Shown here in pieces: positions 5,497 through 6,792 of a DNA stretch of 6,792 nucleotides. The position numbers and the translations under genes are program-made. This stretch comes from Micrococcales bacterium UBA2037. Its GTDB lineage: Bacteria; Actinomycetota; Actinomycetes; Actinomycetales; Microbacteriaceae. Below the pieces are notes generated by a model. That model was not told the DNA's origin. It saw only the letters and a list, made by a program, of their open reading frames with translations, and did not search any database. Each line of letters opens with the position of its first letter. The stretch's first letter is position 1. The stretch is taken from assembly GCA_002333405.1 (NCBI GenBank), contig DDBH01000007.1, positions 1-6,792 of the forward strand, read 5' to 3'.

Positions 5497-6702
5497 ATGC
5501 GTACCTTCCTGGCTGTGATGTTCGGGAAGCTCGCCAGGTTGCTAATCCGATTAGTTCGACCCGGCGGAGGTTCCGCACTTCCAGGAGTAATTGCCAACAA
5601 AATTCAACCCAAGCTGCTTGCCAACGCGATTAAGAGCATTCCAGGCGGGTTGGTAGTAATTTCTGGTTCCGCGGGGAAATCATCGACCACCAGCTATCTG
5701 GTTTCGCTGCTTCAGTCGCATGGAGTGAGGGTCTTTACTAACACCAGCACCGCAAACATCCGTCAGGGGCTCGTTGCCGCAATCTTGGCTCAGTCAGATC
5801 TCCGCGGCCGAATTGATTTTGACATAGCCGTGCTGGAGTGGGACGAGGGGCATGGGGCCGTCTTGGCCAAAGAGCTACCGATAAAGCTCGCCGTGCTAAC
5901 CAACGTGCTCTCTGATCAACTTGACCGATTCGTTGATCCGGAAGTGGTCATTGAGATGCTCAAGACCATTGGTTCAGAAGCGGAGTCAGTCCTTATAAAT
6001 GCCGAGGACAAAAACCTCTGCCAGTTAGATTTCGGCAAATCCCCGCTAGCTTTTGGAGCCGACCGGAAGCAGCTTCCACCAGATGAACTTAGCTACGCTC
6101 TAAATTTCGGTCCTCACCCAGCACTTTCACATTTCGTAACCGCAGGTGCTTCCAGCGTCACCGTTCATGGTCTGGGAAGGGAATCTGTCTACGAAACATT
6201 GGCGCTACCAAGGCATCAGGCAATGAACTTAGCTGCGGCCGTCGCTGCTCTCGAGCTCCTAGTTGAAGTGGGCCCGGAGATTGTCCAGTCAAGGCTGCTC
6301 GAGCTAAAACCCGTGTTCGCAAGAAATGAACCGGTCGTCGTAGCGGATCGCCAGATTGACCTGCGACTTGTTCAGAACCCAACTAGTTTTCAGAAAAACT
6401 TGGATGAACTAGTCGGGGATGAATTGCCGTTGATGCTGATGGCGGGCAGTGATATTCATGATCCAAGTTGGTTGTGGACAGTGGATTTCTCAAAGTTGAA
6501 TCTGGTCGAGATTGTTGGCGGGTTCAATGCCTCAGATTTGGCATTGCGGCTTAGGTTTCAGGGGGTTGAGGTCGGTCAGGTCATCACCGAAGCCACCGAA
6601 GCCGGGGACGTATTCTTGCGCCTTAGCGGTGCGCGTCCAACAGTGCTGTTTAGTGCCGACGCCATGAGGCGGGTCAGAAGACACTGGGGGTTGGCCAAGT
6701 GA
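5497..6702 (+). CDS. murT: MurT, Mur-ligase-like subunit of lipid II isoglutaminyl synthase
   Basis: MurT with GatD amidates the alpha-carboxyl of D-Glu in lipid II at the cytoplasmic face of the membrane; MurT activates the substrate with ATP and GatD supplies ammonia. The 401 residues begin with a basic/hydrophobic segment ending GGGSALPG, typical of the family. A P-loop follows, GSAGKSST with K61 (the usual form is GTNGKTTT). Then come LEWDE (113-117), TN at 135-136 and DQLDR at 140-144, all Mur-ligase central-domain marks. The C-terminal DUF1727 domain shows LVQNPTSF (291-298) and DIHDPSWLWTVDF (319-331). The protein has one cysteine (C175) and lacks the four-Cys zinc ribbon of the staphylococcal and pneumococcal MurT; it is also some 35-45 residues shorter. 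The ATG abuts the sigA stop (TAAATG), with a weak GGA seven nucleotides upstream, suggesting termination-reinitiation. gatD overlaps its end. Confidence 0.9.
   Translation: MRTFLAVMFGKLARLLIRLVRPGGGSALPGVIANKIQPKLLANAIKSIPGGLVVISGSAGKSSTTSYLVSLLQSHGVRVFTNTSTANIRQGLVAAILAQSDLRGRIDFDIAVLEWDEGHGAVLAKELPIKLAVLTNVLSDQLDRFVDPEVVIEMLKTIGSEAESVLINAEDKNLCQLDFGKSPLAFGADRKQLPPDELSYALNFGPHPALSHFVTAGASSVTVHGLGRESVYETLALPRHQAMNLAAAVAALELLVEVGPEIVQSRLLELKPVFARNEPVVVADRQIDLRLVQNPTSFQKNLDELVGDELPLMLMAGSDIHDPSWLWTVDFSKLNLVEIVGGFNASDLALRLRFQGVEVGQVITEATEAGDVFLRLSGARPTVLFSADAMRRVRRHWGLAK
6686..6690 (+). promoter_or_regulatory. Ribosome binding site GGGGG for gatD, inside murT
   Basis: A purine-rich TGGGGG within the last codons of murT lies eight nucleotides before the gatD GTG. 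It supports GTG 6699 as the start and shows that gatD has its own ribosome site as well as the stop/start overlap. Confidence 0.5.
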
Positions 6703-6792
6703 CAACACTTTTCTCCTTCAAGCCTGAGCACTTCAACAACAACGGAGATCAGGGCAACCTTGATGTTCTTCGGTTCTTTCTTGAAGCTCAAG
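6699..6792 (+). CDS. gatD: GatD, glutamine amidotransferase subunit of lipid II isoglutaminyl synthase, N-terminal part cut by window edge
   Basis: Only the first 31 codons are present. GTG 6699-6701 overlaps the murT stop TGA (6700-6702) as GTGA, a typical translational-coupling arrangement. The start of the protein reads MTTLFSFKPEHFNNN and is followed by GDQGNLDVLRFF. This G-D-x-G-N-x-x-V-L pattern is the family's N-terminal signature. In known GatD proteins a class I glutaminase domain with a catalytic Cys follows and feeds ammonia to MurT; that part lies outside the window. Identification rests on the short motif plus the invariant pairing with murT. Confidence 0.85.
   Translation, partial: MTTLFSFKPEHFNNNGDQGNLDVLRFFLEAQ

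Overview
The window looks like a conserved housekeeping segment of a moderate-GC actinobacterium, probably of the Microbacteriaceae or the related small freshwater actinobacteria. This rests on the content and style of the genes: a HrdB/SigA-type sigma factor with a Lys/Ala-rich N-terminal extension, an actinobacterial PAC2-family protein, a MurT/GatD pair, TTG and GTG starts, and two promoters placed for leaderless transcription. The taxonomic call is inference. There are no RNA genes, mobile elements, CRISPR arrays or phage genes, and coding density is very high.

Left half (1-3172, minus strand). Three genes run leftward as a probable operon. They are pepA (leucyl aminopeptidase), lpdA (dihydrolipoyl dehydrogenase, E3; TTG start behind a GGAG ribosome site) and the first 109 codons of sucB (the lipoyl-domain E2 of a 2-oxoacid dehydrogenase), which runs off the left edge. 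E2 and E3 are consecutive subunits of the pyruvate/2-oxoglutarate dehydrogenase machinery.

Divergent junction (3173-3204). Only 32 bp separate pepA from the PAC2-family gene on the plus strand. Each strand has a TANNNT -10 box 6-7 nt before its start codon and no ribosome site, so both mRNAs are probably leaderless.

Right half (3205-6792, plus strand). The PAC2-family gene is followed by a 120-bp gap. This gap carries an extended -10 promoter, a 15-bp hairpin that would lie at the very 5' end of the transcript, and a GAGGA ribosome site. Next is the primary sigma factor gene. Its reading frame has no ATG/GTG/TTG/CTG at the position expected from the ribosome site; the codon there is ATC (4231). 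murT begins at the base after the sigma-factor stop (TAAATG), and gatD overlaps murT by GTGA, so sigA-murT-gatD appears to be a coupled unit joining transcription initiation with peptidoglycan amidation. This MurT has one cysteine and lacks the four-Cys zinc ribbon of characterised homologues.

I see no undescribed multi-gene system here. The most interesting points are the apparent ATC start of the housekeeping sigma factor with its structured leader, the divergent leaderless promoters, and the ribbon-less MurT.
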